A stretch of DNA of 64,000 nt from Tildeniella torsiva UHER 1998/13D (lineage in GTDB: Bacteria > Cyanobacteriota > Cyanobacteriia > Phormidesmidales > Phormidesmidaceae): the NCBI GenBank assembly GCA_019358835.1, contig JAHHIH010000002.1, positions 310,001 to 374,000 of the forward strand. Reading direction: 5' to 3'. The notes under the pieces are model-generated. The model worked only from the letters and a program-made list of their open reading frames with translations, made no database searches and was not told the DNA's origin. Shown here in pieces: positions 24,279-32,701 of the stretch. The first letter of the stretch is position 1; every line of letters starts with the position of its first letter. The position numbers were made by a program, and so were the translations under genes.

Positions 24279-24410
24279 AGCGGTGGCACCTTTAGCAATT
24301 AACGTAAATCACGCCCGTGGCCAAATTGTAGCTGGATAGGGGGACGGCGGCGTTTAGGATGCTAACCCTGGCTGGTATGCTGAGAACTCACTACATTCTT
24401 ACCGGGTGTT

Positions 24411-25142
24411 ATGGTAGCCCCAACTCCAACCTCTCTACGCGACCAGCAGCACCCGATGATTCGGGGCCTGGCCGATCGCATTGAAGCCACCTGGCAGCAG
24501 TATCTCGACCTATCGCCCTACCGCCTGCCAGACGATCTCGGCTACATCGAGGGCCGCCTAGAGGGCGAACGGCTCACCATTGAAAACCAGTGCTACCAGA
24601 CCCCCCAGTTCCGCAAGCTGCACCTGGAGCTGGCCCGCGTCGGCAACAACCTGGATATTTTGCACTGCGTCATGTTTCCCCGGCCTGAGTACGCCCTGCC
24701 AATGTTTGGCTGTGACCTGGTGGGTGGGCGCGGGCAAATTAGCGCCGCCATTATCGACCTGTCGCCCGTGGGCAGCGCCCTACCCGAGGGCTATACCGCT
24801 GCCCTAGAGGCCCTGCCGACCCAGAGCTTTGCCGAAGAGCGCGACCTGCCGGGCTGGGGCACCATTTTTTCGCCCTACTGCCGGTTTATTCGCCCCACCC
24901 GCCCCGACGAAGAAACTGCCTTTGTCGATTTGATTGTTACCTACCTGACCCTGCACTGCCAGCAGGCGATCGCCACCCCGGCCACGCCAGCGCAGCTAGA
25001 GAGCATTCTGGCGGGCCAGCGCCACTATTGCGAGCAGCAGCAAAAGAACGACAAAACCCGGCGGGTGCTCGAAAAAGCCTTTGGCGACGCCTGGGCCGAG
25101 CGCTACATGACCACGGTGCTGTTTGATCCGCCGACGGTCTAA
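24411..25142 (+). CDS. pcyA: Phycocyanobilin:ferredoxin oxidoreductase
   Basis: A 243-residue bilin reductase that makes phycocyanobilin from biliverdin in a four-electron, ferredoxin-dependent reaction. The residues equivalent to His74, Glu76, His88 and Asp105 of the Synechocystis enzyme are all present: His71 and Glu73 in RKLHLELA, His85 in DILHCVMFP, Asp102 in MFGCDLV. The C-terminal [20 protein letters not shown] is characteristic. It supplies the chromophore for phycobilisomes and phytochromes. The guanylate kinase gene follows 75 bp downstream on the same strand. Confidence 0.97.
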   Translation: MVAPTPTSLRDQQHPMIRGLADRIEATWQQYLDLSPYRLPDDLGYIEGRLEGERLTIENQCYQTPQFRKLHLELARVGNNLDILHCVMFPRPEYALPMFGCDLVGGRGQISAAIIDLSPVGSALPEGYTAALEALPTQSFAEERDLPGWGTIFSPYCRFIRPTRPDEETAFVDLIVTYLTLHCQQAIATPATPAQLESILAGQRHYCEQQQKNDKTRRVLEKAFGDAWAERYMTTVLFDPPTV

Positions 25143-25216
25143 ATTCCAGATGAATTTAGACTTTCCTCGCCGCTGGGTTCACTAGAATAGAAAATCTTAG
25201 CCATACCACCGCCGCC

Positions 25217-25849
25217 ATGACCGTCAGCACCCCAACCCCGCTAGACACCCTCAGCCCAGAGACCCTCAGCCTCGAAACCGCCGCCGAATTTACCCCGCGC
25301 CGAGGTCGGCTGATTGTGTTTACCGGCCCCAGCGGGGTAGGCAAGGGGACGCTGCTGCGGGCGCTGCGCCACCGCTACCCGGCGCTCAAGCTGTCGGTGT
25401 CGGCCACCACGCGATCGCCCCGCCCCGGCGAGGTCAACGGCCAAGACTACTACTTCGTCAGCCGCGACGAGTTTCACGCCATGGTCGAGCAGGGGGAACT
25501 GCTGGAGTGGGCCGAGTTTGCGGGCAACCTCTACGGCACCCCAAAGACCCCGGTGATGAAAGAAATCGAGGCGGGTCAGTGGGTAATTTTAGAAATTGAG
25601 CTAGAGGGTGCCCGCCAGGTGCGCGAAACCTTCCCCAACGCGCTTCAGCTATTTGTGCTGCCCCCCTCGTTAGAAGAACTAGAAAGCCGCATTCGCCTGC
25701 GGGGGAAAGATGCCGACGAGGCGATCGCCCGGCGACTTCAGCGGGCCTTGGTCGAAATTGACGCAGCTGCCGAGTTCGACGAGCAGATCGTCAACGACGA
25801 TTTAGAAGTTGCCCTTCAGCAGCTGGAAAACGCCATCTTTAAGGATTAG
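25217..25849 (+). CDS. gmk: Guanylate kinase
   Basis: A 210-residue nucleotide kinase that phosphorylates GMP to GDP. The P-loop GPSGVGKGT is at residues 37-45. [19 protein letters not shown] is the GMP-binding region, and the lid has [17 protein letters not shown]. About 30 extra residues precede the P-loop compared with E. coli Gmk; the first 28 look disordered (Pro/Thr-rich). If an internal start were used this tail would be absent, but no better ATG is seen. Confidence 0.96.
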   Translation: MTVSTPTPLDTLSPETLSLETAAEFTPRRGRLIVFTGPSGVGKGTLLRALRHRYPALKLSVSATTRSPRPGEVNGQDYYFVSRDEFHAMVEQGELLEWAEFAGNLYGTPKTPVMKEIEAGQWVILEIELEGARQVRETFPNALQLFVLPPSLEELESRIRLRGKDADEAIARRLQRALVEIDAAAEFDEQIVNDDLEVALQQLENAIFKD

Positions 25850-25962
25850 CACCAAGTCCGACTCACACAACTCCGCTGCGAACCGATACCCGGTAGGGAG
25901 CATTGCACTGCAATGCCCCCGCAAATCGGGGGGGACACAGACAGGATTTGTACAAGTCCGTT

Positions 25963-26499
25963 CTATTCGGCGATCGCCGCCGAAGCCAGTGCCTGGCGAA
26001 TGGCCTCGATGCGCTGGCGGTTGGCCCCCAGGTCAGACTTGCCCAGGCGCGACGCCGATCGCACCTGAATTTCGGGCGTGGCTGGGTCGAGGTAAAACTC
26101 CACATCGTCCACAAAGCCCATTAGCTTGCTGGTGAACTCGGCGTAGAGGTAGCGATCGGTTTTTTCAATAATTGCGGTGCGTGGCATGGCGGTGATCACC
26201 GCCTCTAGCAGCGCCATGGCCTGGGCGGGGTCGCCGCTGTAGGGTAAGGGAGCGATCGCGTGTTCGGCATCGGCGTCTCCCTGGCTGACGACGCAGTTGG
26301 GGGAGTCAGGACAAGGCGATAGCTTGCCGTCTTTCACCCCTAGCGTTGTGGGGCGCTGGCCCGCCAAATTGCCAATAAACGGTAGAACACCCATAGGCCC
26401 ATCATCCAAAGAAACAGCAGCGCTGGGGTATGCGTGGCCCAGCAGAGTCATCATAACCAGAGCGACCCCGAACCCGAGGCGAAAAACCGATTTCAGCAT
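25963..26499 (-). CDS. DUF1499 domain protein with signal peptide
   Basis: A 178-residue protein counted from ATG 26499 (MLKSVF). A hydrophobic N-terminal segment (FGVALVMMTLLGHAYPSAA) looks like a signal peptide. The DUF1499 core follows, with LSPCPDSPNCVVSQG near residue 62 and later YLYAEFTSKLMGFVDDVEFYL and RSASRLGKSDLGANRQRI. The family is widespread in cyanobacteria and chloroplast-bearing algae; its function is unknown. It is probably periplasmic or thylakoid-lumenal. The longer frame from 26514 adds only five residues. Confidence 0.88.
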   Translation of the reverse strand: MLKSVFRLGFGVALVMMTLLGHAYPSAAVSLDDGPMGVLPFIGNLAGQRPTTLGVKDGKLSPCPDSPNCVVSQGDADAEHAIAPLPYSGDPAQAMALLEAVITAMPRTAIIEKTDRYLYAEFTSKLMGFVDDVEFYLDPATPEIQVRSASRLGKSDLGANRQRIEAIRQALASAAIAE

Positions 26500-26597
26500 G
26501 GTACAACGTCCCAATCCTTAGGTGGCTCTCTTGTAGGATAAAGCAGATGGGTTAGCCCCACCCCCTGCCAGAGCCCGCCCCTTTTCAGAGATTGACC

Positions 26598-27986
26598 ATG
26601 ACTACCCTTGCCGCCCCCATCCCCGCTGCTGACCTGCTGCGCCGCCAGCGGGACTACTGGGCCAGCGGGGCCACCCGCAGCCTCGACTTTCGCCTCGAAC
26701 GGCTGAAGGCGCTGCGGGCTGCGATTCTCAAATACCAAGCCGATATTATCGACGCGGTCAAGCACGATCTGGGCCGCCCCGAGTTTGAGGGCTACTTTGA
26801 AATCGGGGCGATCAGCGAGCTGGACTATGTCATCAAGCATCTGCACCGCTGGGTCAAGCCCCGCAAGGCCTCGCTGCCCCTGAGCCAGCTGCCCGGTTCG
26901 GCCTGGGTGCAGCCCGAGCCCAGGGGCGTGGTGCTGATTATCGGCCCCTGGAACTATCCTTTTCAGCTGATTGTGTCGCCGCTGATGGGGGCGATCGCGG
27001 CGGGCAACTGCGCCATGCTCAAACCCTCGGAACTGGCCCCGGCCACCTCTCAGGTGCTGGCTCAGCTAGTGGAAGATACCTTCGACCCAGCCCACGTCGC
27101 TCTGGTGGAGGGCGGCATCGACACCGCCCAGGCGCTGCTGGCCGAAAAGTTTGACCATATCTTCTTTACCGGCGGCGAGCGGGTGGGCAAGATCGTCATG
27201 CAGGCGGCGGCCCAGCACCTCACCCCGGTGACGCTAGAGCTGGGCGGCAAAAGCCCCTGCATCGTCGATGCCGATGTCAACCTGGAGGTGGCGGCCCGGC
27301 GCATCGTCTGGGGCAAATTTCTCAATGCGGGGCAAACCTGCGTGGCCCCCGACTACCTGCTGGTCGATGACCGTGTTAAGGACGGTCTGGTGGCCGCGCT
27401 CCAGCAGCGCATTCAGGCCTGCTACGGAGACAACCCCGCCACCAGCCCTGACCTCTCGCGGGTCGTCAACGATCGCCAGTTCGATCGCCTGGTGGCTCTG
27501 CTGAACCAGGGGAACATACTGGCGGGGGGTGAGCACAACCGGGGCGATCGCTACATCGCCCCCACACTGATCGATGACATCGGCTGGGATGATGCGATTA
27601 TGCAGGAGGAGATTTTTGGCCCGATTCTGCCAATTCTGACCTACAAGGATCTGGGGGATGCGATCGCCGCTATCAACCAGCGGCCCAAGCCCCTGGCGCT
27701 GTACCTGTTTACGCGCGATCGCCAGGCGCAAACTCAGGTGCTCGATCGCACCACCGCTGGCTCGGTGTGCATCAACGACGTGATTCTACAGGTCGCCATC
27801 TGGGATTTACCCTTTGGCGGCGTGGGCAGCAGCGGCCTCGGCAGCTACCACGGCAAGCACAGCTTCGACACCTTCTCCCACCTCAAGAGCGTGCTCAAAA
27901 AGCCCTTCTGGATGGATATGGACTGGCGTTACCCCCCCTACGGCGACAAGGTCAAGCTATTTCAAAAATTTATCGGCCTCTCCTAG
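26598..27986 (+). CDS. Aldehyde dehydrogenase (class 3 type)
   Basis: A 462-residue NAD(P)-dependent aldehyde dehydrogenase. The catalytic Cys is in NAGQTCVAPDY and the general-base Glu in TLELGGKSPC. IGPWNYPFQL and FTGGERVGK form the cofactor site, and GGVGSSGLGSYHGKHSFDTF is near the end. The family of ~460 residues without an N-terminal extension matches ALDH3-like enzymes that oxidise medium and long-chain fatty aldehydes, such as the cyanobacterial AldE type. I start at ATG 26598. The C-terminus has a short aromatic tail but no clear membrane anchor. Confidence 0.92.
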   Translation: MTTLAAPIPAADLLRRQRDYWASGATRSLDFRLERLKALRAAILKYQADIIDAVKHDLGRPEFEGYFEIGAISELDYVIKHLHRWVKPRKASLPLSQLPGSAWVQPEPRGVVLIIGPWNYPFQLIVSPLMGAIAAGNCAMLKPSELAPATSQVLAQLVEDTFDPAHVALVEGGIDTAQALLAEKFDHIFFTGGERVGKIVMQAAAQHLTPVTLELGGKSPCIVDADVNLEVAARRIVWGKFLNAGQTCVAPDYLLVDDRVKDGLVAALQQRIQACYGDNPATSPDLSRVVNDRQFDRLVALLNQGNILAGGEHNRGDRYIAPTLIDDIGWDDAIMQEEIFGPILPILTYKDLGDAIAAINQRPKPLALYLFTRDRQAQTQVLDRTTAGSVCINDVILQVAIWDLPFGGVGSSGLGSYHGKHSFDTFSHLKSVLKKPFWMDMDWRYPPYGDKVKLFQKFIGLS

Positions 27987-28107
27987 GCTGGGGTCACTGA
28001 CCTCGTTACAGCAGCCCAGGCTCTGATTTTGCATAAGGTAAAACATTAGCCTTGACGAACGGTCTGCTATAGTCCGCTGCTAGTGATGCGTTGCGAGGGT
28101 TCCCGCT

Positions 28108-29466
28108 GTGCCAACTCTGCTGGTTAAGAACATTCACACCCTAGTCACCATGGATGACCAGCGGCGAGAGATTCGTTCGGGTGCTCTGTTCATTCGCGAT
28201 CACGTGATTGAGCAGGTGGGCACCACGGAGGAATTGTCCTCTGAGGCTGACCGGGTGCTTGATTTGGGCGATCGCCACCTCGTTCTGCCCGGCCTGGTCA
28301 ACACCCACCACCACTTTTATCAGACCCTTACTCGGGTGGTGCCGGGGGCGCAAAATTCTTCGCTGTTCAACTGGCTCAGCTCCCTCTACCCGCTGTGGCA
28401 AAAGCTCACCCCCGATGCGATTCGCCTCAGCGCCCAGGTGGCCGCCGCCGAGCTAATCTACTCAGGCTGCACCACCGCCAGCGATCACCTCTACCTCTTC
28501 CCTAACGGCAGCACCCTCGATGACGAGATCGAGGCGGTAGCTCAAACCGGGCTGCGGTTCCACGCCAGCCGGGGCAGCATGAGCGTGGGCGAGAGCAAGG
28601 GCGGCCTGCCCCCCGACTCGATTGTGGAAGCCGAAGCCGACATTCTCAAAGACTCCCGGCGGCTAATCGAGCAATACCACGACAACGACCCCTACGCCAT
28701 GGTGCGCATTACCCTGGCCCCCTGCTCCCCCTTCAGCGTGTCTACAGATCTGATGCGCGAGTCGGCGGCACTAGCCCGCTCTTATCCCGGCGTGCGGCTG
28801 CACACCCACCTGGCCGAAAATAATTCCGATGTCACCTACAGCCTCGACACCTTTGGCCTCACCCCCGGTGACTACGCCGCCTCGGTAGGCTGGCTGGGGG
28901 AAGACGTGTGGCACGCCCACTGCGTCAAGCTCGACGACAAGGCCATCCACAGCTTTAGCCAGACCGGTACCGGGGTGGCCCACTGCCCCTGTAGCAACAT
29001 GCGCCTGGCCAGCGGCATGGCCCCAATCCGCAAGATGCTGGATCAGAATGTGCCCGTGGGTTTGGGGGTGGATGGGTCGGCCTCCAACGACGGCAGCCAC
29101 CTGCTGGCCGAGGCCCGCCAGGCCTTTCTCATGGCCCGCGTGCGCGAAGAAGATGCCGGGGCACTGACCGCCCGTGAAGCGTTAGAAATTGCCACTCGCG
29201 GCGGCGCTAAAGTGTTGGGTCGCACCGACATCGGTTACCTAGCCCCCGGTATGGCAGCGGATTTCATCACTGTAAATCTCGATCGCCTGGCGCTATCCGG
29301 CACCGCCTACGACCCCGTCGCCGCGCTAATTTTTTGCCTGATCGATCGCGTGGACTACAGCTTTATCCACGGCAGAGAGGTGCTCAACCCCGAGGGGTTG
29401 CTAACGCTGGACTTGCCGGTAGTGCTGGAGAAGCATGGGGCGATCGCACAATCCCTCGCCGCCTAG
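28108..29466 (+). CDS. 8-oxoguanine deaminase-like amidohydrolase
   Basis: A 452-residue metal-dependent amidohydrolase with a GTG start. Metal ligands are visible in NTHHHFYQTLTR (HxH), LHTHLAENNSD, VWHAHCVKL and GLGVDGSASNDG (Asp). The overall sequence, with QNSSLFNWLSSLYPLW, matches the 8-oxoguanine deaminase branch, which converts 8-oxoguanine to uric acid. Related branches include chlorohydrolase, guanine deaminase and S-adenosylhomocysteine deaminase, so substrate assignment is likely but not certain. A Ser/Thr/Pro tail region follows the stop as non-coding sequence. Confidence 0.85.
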   Translation: MPTLLVKNIHTLVTMDDQRREIRSGALFIRDHVIEQVGTTEELSSEADRVLDLGDRHLVLPGLVNTHHHFYQTLTRVVPGAQNSSLFNWLSSLYPLWQKLTPDAIRLSAQVAAAELIYSGCTTASDHLYLFPNGSTLDDEIEAVAQTGLRFHASRGSMSVGESKGGLPPDSIVEAEADILKDSRRLIEQYHDNDPYAMVRITLAPCSPFSVSTDLMRESAALARSYPGVRLHTHLAENNSDVTYSLDTFGLTPGDYAASVGWLGEDVWHAHCVKLDDKAIHSFSQTGTGVAHCPCSNMRLASGMAPIRKMLDQNVPVGLGVDGSASNDGSHLLAEARQAFLMARVREEDAGALTAREALEIATRGGAKVLGRTDIGYLAPGMAADFITVNLDRLALSGTAYDPVAALIFCLIDRVDYSFIHGREVLNPEGLLTLDLPVVLEKHGAIAQSLAA

Positions 29467-29508
29467 TCACCCACTCACCGACCCACCCACTCACCCACTC
29501 ACCCACTC

Positions 29509-30270
29509 CTACCGCGCCTCAATCAGCAAAAACCCCCGCGTCTTACCCGACACCGAATCCACCGTATTGATCGATGTCCACAGAGTCTCAGCCTGCACCC
29601 ACACTGGGGGGTACTTGTAGCGCGACACATCCAAAATTAAGAACTGGTCGGTGTCGGCATCGTAGGCGGCGATGGGTGAAATGTGGCCGCCGCTTTCCTG
29701 GCCGATCGCCCGGCGCAGATAGTTGATCAGCACATAGCTGTCGGGAGTTTCCAGATTGACGCGAATCAAGCTGCGAAACTCATCCAGACTCACATCGCTG
29801 CCGTGGTGAATTTCAGCGCTGACGGGATAGGTTTCGAGTATGCCTGCTAACTCAGCGATGGTGAGGCCTTGGCGGGCGATCGCATCCCTAGCAATAATTG
29901 CTTCAGTTTGGTCGTTGAACAGATTCTCCTGGGTGAAATAATTCCGCTCCCACTCCGGGGCCAGCGGGGCCGCAACCCCAAGCGCATTGAGCACCATCAC
30001 TGTGCTCGCCACTCCGCAAAACGCCTGGTTCACCTGAGTCACAAACTGGCTGGTCAGCGGTACATAATCCGCCAGGGCTTCACTGTCTCGTAGCAGCCTC
30101 TGCCCCTCCGCTGAGGTCAACGTAACTAGGTGGTCGGGCAGGGGCAGCGTTTGAGAAGCCAGCGGTCGGGCGATCAGGGTTAACCCCAGCGCCGTCAGCA
30201 GCGCCATGAGTTTGGATGGGCGGAGGGCGATCGCCCGAAATTGATTTGAGAGATTGGTTGCGGGTCTCAT
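29509..30270 (-). CDS. Phytochelatin synthase family protein
   Basis: A 253-residue protein counted from ATG 30270. A hydrophobic N-terminal helix (LMALLTALGLTLIARPLAS) looks like a signal peptide. The papain-like triad is in place: Cys in VNQAFCGVAST, His in SGGHISPIAAYD, Asp in LILDVSRYKYPP. Bacterial half-length members usually act as gamma-glutamyl peptidases on glutathione, making gamma-Glu-Cys, rather than building long phytochelatins. The likely site is the periplasm. The upstream Uma2 gene ends 5 bp before this start, so the two are probably co-transcribed. Confidence 0.9.
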   Translation of the reverse strand: MRPATNLSNQFRAIALRPSKLMALLTALGLTLIARPLASQTLPLPDHLVTLTSAEGQRLLRDSEALADYVPLTSQFVTQVNQAFCGVASTVMVLNALGVAAPLAPEWERNYFTQENLFNDQTEAIIARDAIARQGLTIAELAGILETYPVSAEIHHGSDVSLDEFRSLIRVNLETPDSYVLINYLRRAIGQESGGHISPIAAYDADTDQFLILDVSRYKYPPVWVQAETLWTSINTVDSVSGKTRGFLLIEAR

Positions 30271-30275
30271 CGTGG

Positions 30276-30956
30276 CTACTCCTGGGTTAGTGGGGCTATT
30301 TGCTGACTCAACCACGCCGCCGCACTGGTATTAGTGCCCTGGGCCAGCCGTTGCAGAGTTTCATCCAGCAGCGCAATGGGCAGACCCGCCAGCGCTTGGG
30401 AAGTTTCGCAGAGTAGGTACTCGCCATTCTCTTGCAGCAAAAAGGCAAACACCCGCTGCCCCCGCACATCTACCACCCAATATTCAGGAATGCCGAGGGC
30501 GGCGTAGAGGTGCTTCTTCTCGTCCAGATCGCTAGCCAGGGTTGTGTCAGAAATTTCGCCCACCAGATCAGGCACTCGGGCTTGGTTCAAATCAATCCGA
30601 CGCGGTTCCCCCGTCTGCCATCGGGGGTAGTTAGGCCCAGCGTAGAGGATTAAGTCGGGAGCACTAGCCCGCACCTTAGCCCGTTCTAACAAACACCGCC
30701 CCAGGGAGCTGAAGGCTTGAGCAGGGTGCTGGATAGCCCAGGAACCAAGAATCATAATGAATAAATCGCTGACTGCCGCGTGACTAATGCCTTCTGCCCC
30801 TATCGTGACCCACAGCCATCCTTCGTTAAAGGCTAATTTAATGCGCTCTGGACTGGGATCGTCACGCAGTGCTACATAGTCGGCCCAGGTCGCTCGATGC
30901 CACTGGTCTTGAGGAATTTTGCGCGAAGCAGTTTTTGCCGGAGACGTTGCGGTCAT
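30276..30956 (-). CDS. Uma2 family (DUF820) endonuclease-like protein
   Basis: A 226-residue PD-(D/E)XK-fold protein of the family that is greatly expanded in cyanobacteria. Typical motifs are PDLILYAGPNYPRW, ARVPDLVGEISDTTLASDLDEKKHLYAALGIPEYWVVD, with the active-site Asp, Glu and Lys in order. I chose ATG 30956, which follows GAGGAT at a suitable distance, over the TTG at 30983. The DNA target and biological role of Uma2 proteins are unsettled; many are thought to come from mobile elements. A second Uma2 gene is divergent, 176 bp away. Confidence 0.88.
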   Translation of the reverse strand: MTATSPAKTASRKIPQDQWHRATWADYVALRDDPSPERIKLAFNEGWLWVTIGAEGISHAAVSDLFIMILGSWAIQHPAQAFSSLGRCLLERAKVRASAPDLILYAGPNYPRWQTGEPRRIDLNQARVPDLVGEISDTTLASDLDEKKHLYAALGIPEYWVVDVRGQRVFAFLLQENGEYLLCETSQALAGLPIALLDETLQRLAQGTNTSAAAWLSQQIAPLTQE

Positions 30957-31132
30957 AGGTTTAACCCAATCCTCAATGACCAATGTAAGTCATAGCCAGA
31001 TAGTTATCTTTCAACGCTAAAGCACGCTTGAAGACAGTGATAATGCCGATGCTGCCGGTTCCAAGGGCTGAGCGAAAATACCAGAGCAGAACATCGCTAT
31101 CATCGATACAGCGCTGGATATAAGCTTCAACT

Positions 31133-31705
31133 ATGACCGTTAGCAAAAGCCACGCCTATTTTACGACTGAAGAATACCTTCAGCTTGAGCACATCAGCCC
31201 CATCAAACACGAGTACCTTCAGGGTCAGATGGTGGCGATTGCTGGAGCCAGCAAAGCGCACGTCATCATTACGGGCAATCTCTCGGCCCTGTTGGTCAAC
31301 CACCTGCGCGGCACCGCATGCATTGCCTACGCCACGGATATGAAAGTGAGACTGCCTGCCTTGGATGTGTTCTACTATCCTGACCTGGCTGTTACTTGCG
31401 ACGATCGCGACCTCCGCTCTGATGAAGACTTCATTGTGCATCCCAAACTCATCATTGAAGTTTTGTCAGATTCGACGGAGGCTTTTGATCGAGGAGATAA
31501 ATTCGCTGACTACAAATCGAACCCAGCCTTTGAAGAGTACGTTCTCATTCATCAAAAGCAGGTTTTAGTCGAGCGGTTTCAGCGCAAGTCAGATAACCTG
31601 TGGATTCCCTACAATTATCAAGAGGGGAGCATTGTTGAACTTGCCAGTATTGGGTTTACCTGTGAGATCGAAACCCTTTATGAAAACCTCAGCCAACTCC
31701 TGTAA
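31133..31705 (+). CDS. Uma2 family (DUF820) endonuclease-like protein
   Basis: A 190-residue second member of the Uma2 family. It has the common opening YFTTEEYLQLE, then KHEYLQGQMVAIAGAS, FYYPDLAVTCDDRD, LIIEVLSDSTEAFDRGDKFADYK and EYVLIHQKQVLVERF. The catalytic order Asp...Glu-x-Leu...Lys is kept. Its base composition is more AT-rich than its neighbours, which may reflect horizontal transfer. It differs from the adjacent divergent Uma2 protein in sequence, so they are not a recent duplicate. Confidence 0.9.
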   Translation: MTVSKSHAYFTTEEYLQLEHISPIKHEYLQGQMVAIAGASKAHVIITGNLSALLVNHLRGTACIAYATDMKVRLPALDVFYYPDLAVTCDDRDLRSDEDFIVHPKLIIEVLSDSTEAFDRGDKFADYKSNPAFEEYVLIHQKQVLVERFQRKSDNLWIPYNYQEGSIVELASIGFTCEIETLYENLSQLL

Positions 31706-31733
31706 CCGTTACCAAACCAGATAGACCGCCACT

Positions 31734-32648
31734 ATGTCGCCCATTAAACAGCCCAGCCCTGTTAAAGCCCTGCGCAGCATTCAGCACACCCAAAGTCACC
31801 ACTGGGTCGGCGATGGCTTTCCGGTGCGCACGCTGCTGGCCTACAACAGTCTGGGCCAAGCCATTAGCCCCTTTTTGCTGCTCGACTATGCCGGGCCAGC
31901 CAATTTTCCGCCGTCCACCGGTCGGCGCGGTGTGGGCGAACACCCCCACCGGGGCTTTGAGACCGTCACCATTGTCTACGAGGGCGAGGTTGAGCACCGC
32001 GACTCTGCCGGGGGCGGCGGCATCATTGGCCCTGGGGATGTGCAGTGGATGACAGCGGCGGCGGGGCTGGTACACGAAGAATTCCACGGGCCGAACTTTG
32101 CCCAGCAGGGTGGGCCCTTTGAGATGGTGCAGCTGTGGGTAAATTTGCCCGCCAAAGACAAAATGGCTACGCCCCGCTACCAGGGCATTACCGCCGATCG
32201 CATTCCCACCGTAGATCTGCCCGATGGCCAGGGCAGTCTGCGGGTGATTGCTGGAGAGTTCCAAAACGCTCAGGGGCCAGCCCAAACCTTTACCCCAATC
32301 AATATGTGGGATCTGCGGCTGACGGGGGGCAAGCAGGTGAGTTTGGAATTGCCCGAGGGCTACACCACGATTTTGGTGGTGCTGAAGGGATCGGTGCGCG
32401 TAGGCGAGTCTGATCCGATTAGCGAAGCAGAGATTGGTATCTGCGATCGCGCTGGCACCACCCTCACCCTCGACTGCCTGCAAGACACCACCGCCCTGCT
32501 GCTGTGTGGCGAACCCATCGATGAGCCCATCGTCGGCCACGGCCCCTTCGTGATGAACACCTCGGCGGAAATCTACCAGGCTGTAACCGACTACCAGAGC
32601 GGCAAAATGGGTGCCCTGGCCCCCACTAGCCCGGCAGAGAAGGTTTAA
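31734..32648 (+). CDS. Pirin family protein (bicupin)
   Basis: A 304-residue bicupin. The iron site is intact: GEHPHRGFETVT supplies two histidines and GLVHEEFH supplies His and Glu. Bacterial pirins can act as quercetin dioxygenases or redox-linked regulators of central metabolism. The sequence gives no sign of which applies here. It follows the Uma2 gene after 28 bp and precedes an ABC transporter by 53 bp, all on one strand, but a functional link is not evident. Confidence 0.93.
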   Translation: MSPIKQPSPVKALRSIQHTQSHHWVGDGFPVRTLLAYNSLGQAISPFLLLDYAGPANFPPSTGRRGVGEHPHRGFETVTIVYEGEVEHRDSAGGGGIIGPGDVQWMTAAAGLVHEEFHGPNFAQQGGPFEMVQLWVNLPAKDKMATPRYQGITADRIPTVDLPDGQGSLRVIAGEFQNAQGPAQTFTPINMWDLRLTGGKQVSLELPEGYTTILVVLKGSVRVGESDPISEAEIGICDRAGTTLTLDCLQDTTALLLCGEPIDEPIVGHGPFVMNTSAEIYQAVTDYQSGKMGALAPTSPAEKV

Positions 32649-32701
32649 CTTTTGTAAGATCCCCAAAGCACCTTTTGCGCAGCGGGAGATTTTGCACCGG
32701 C

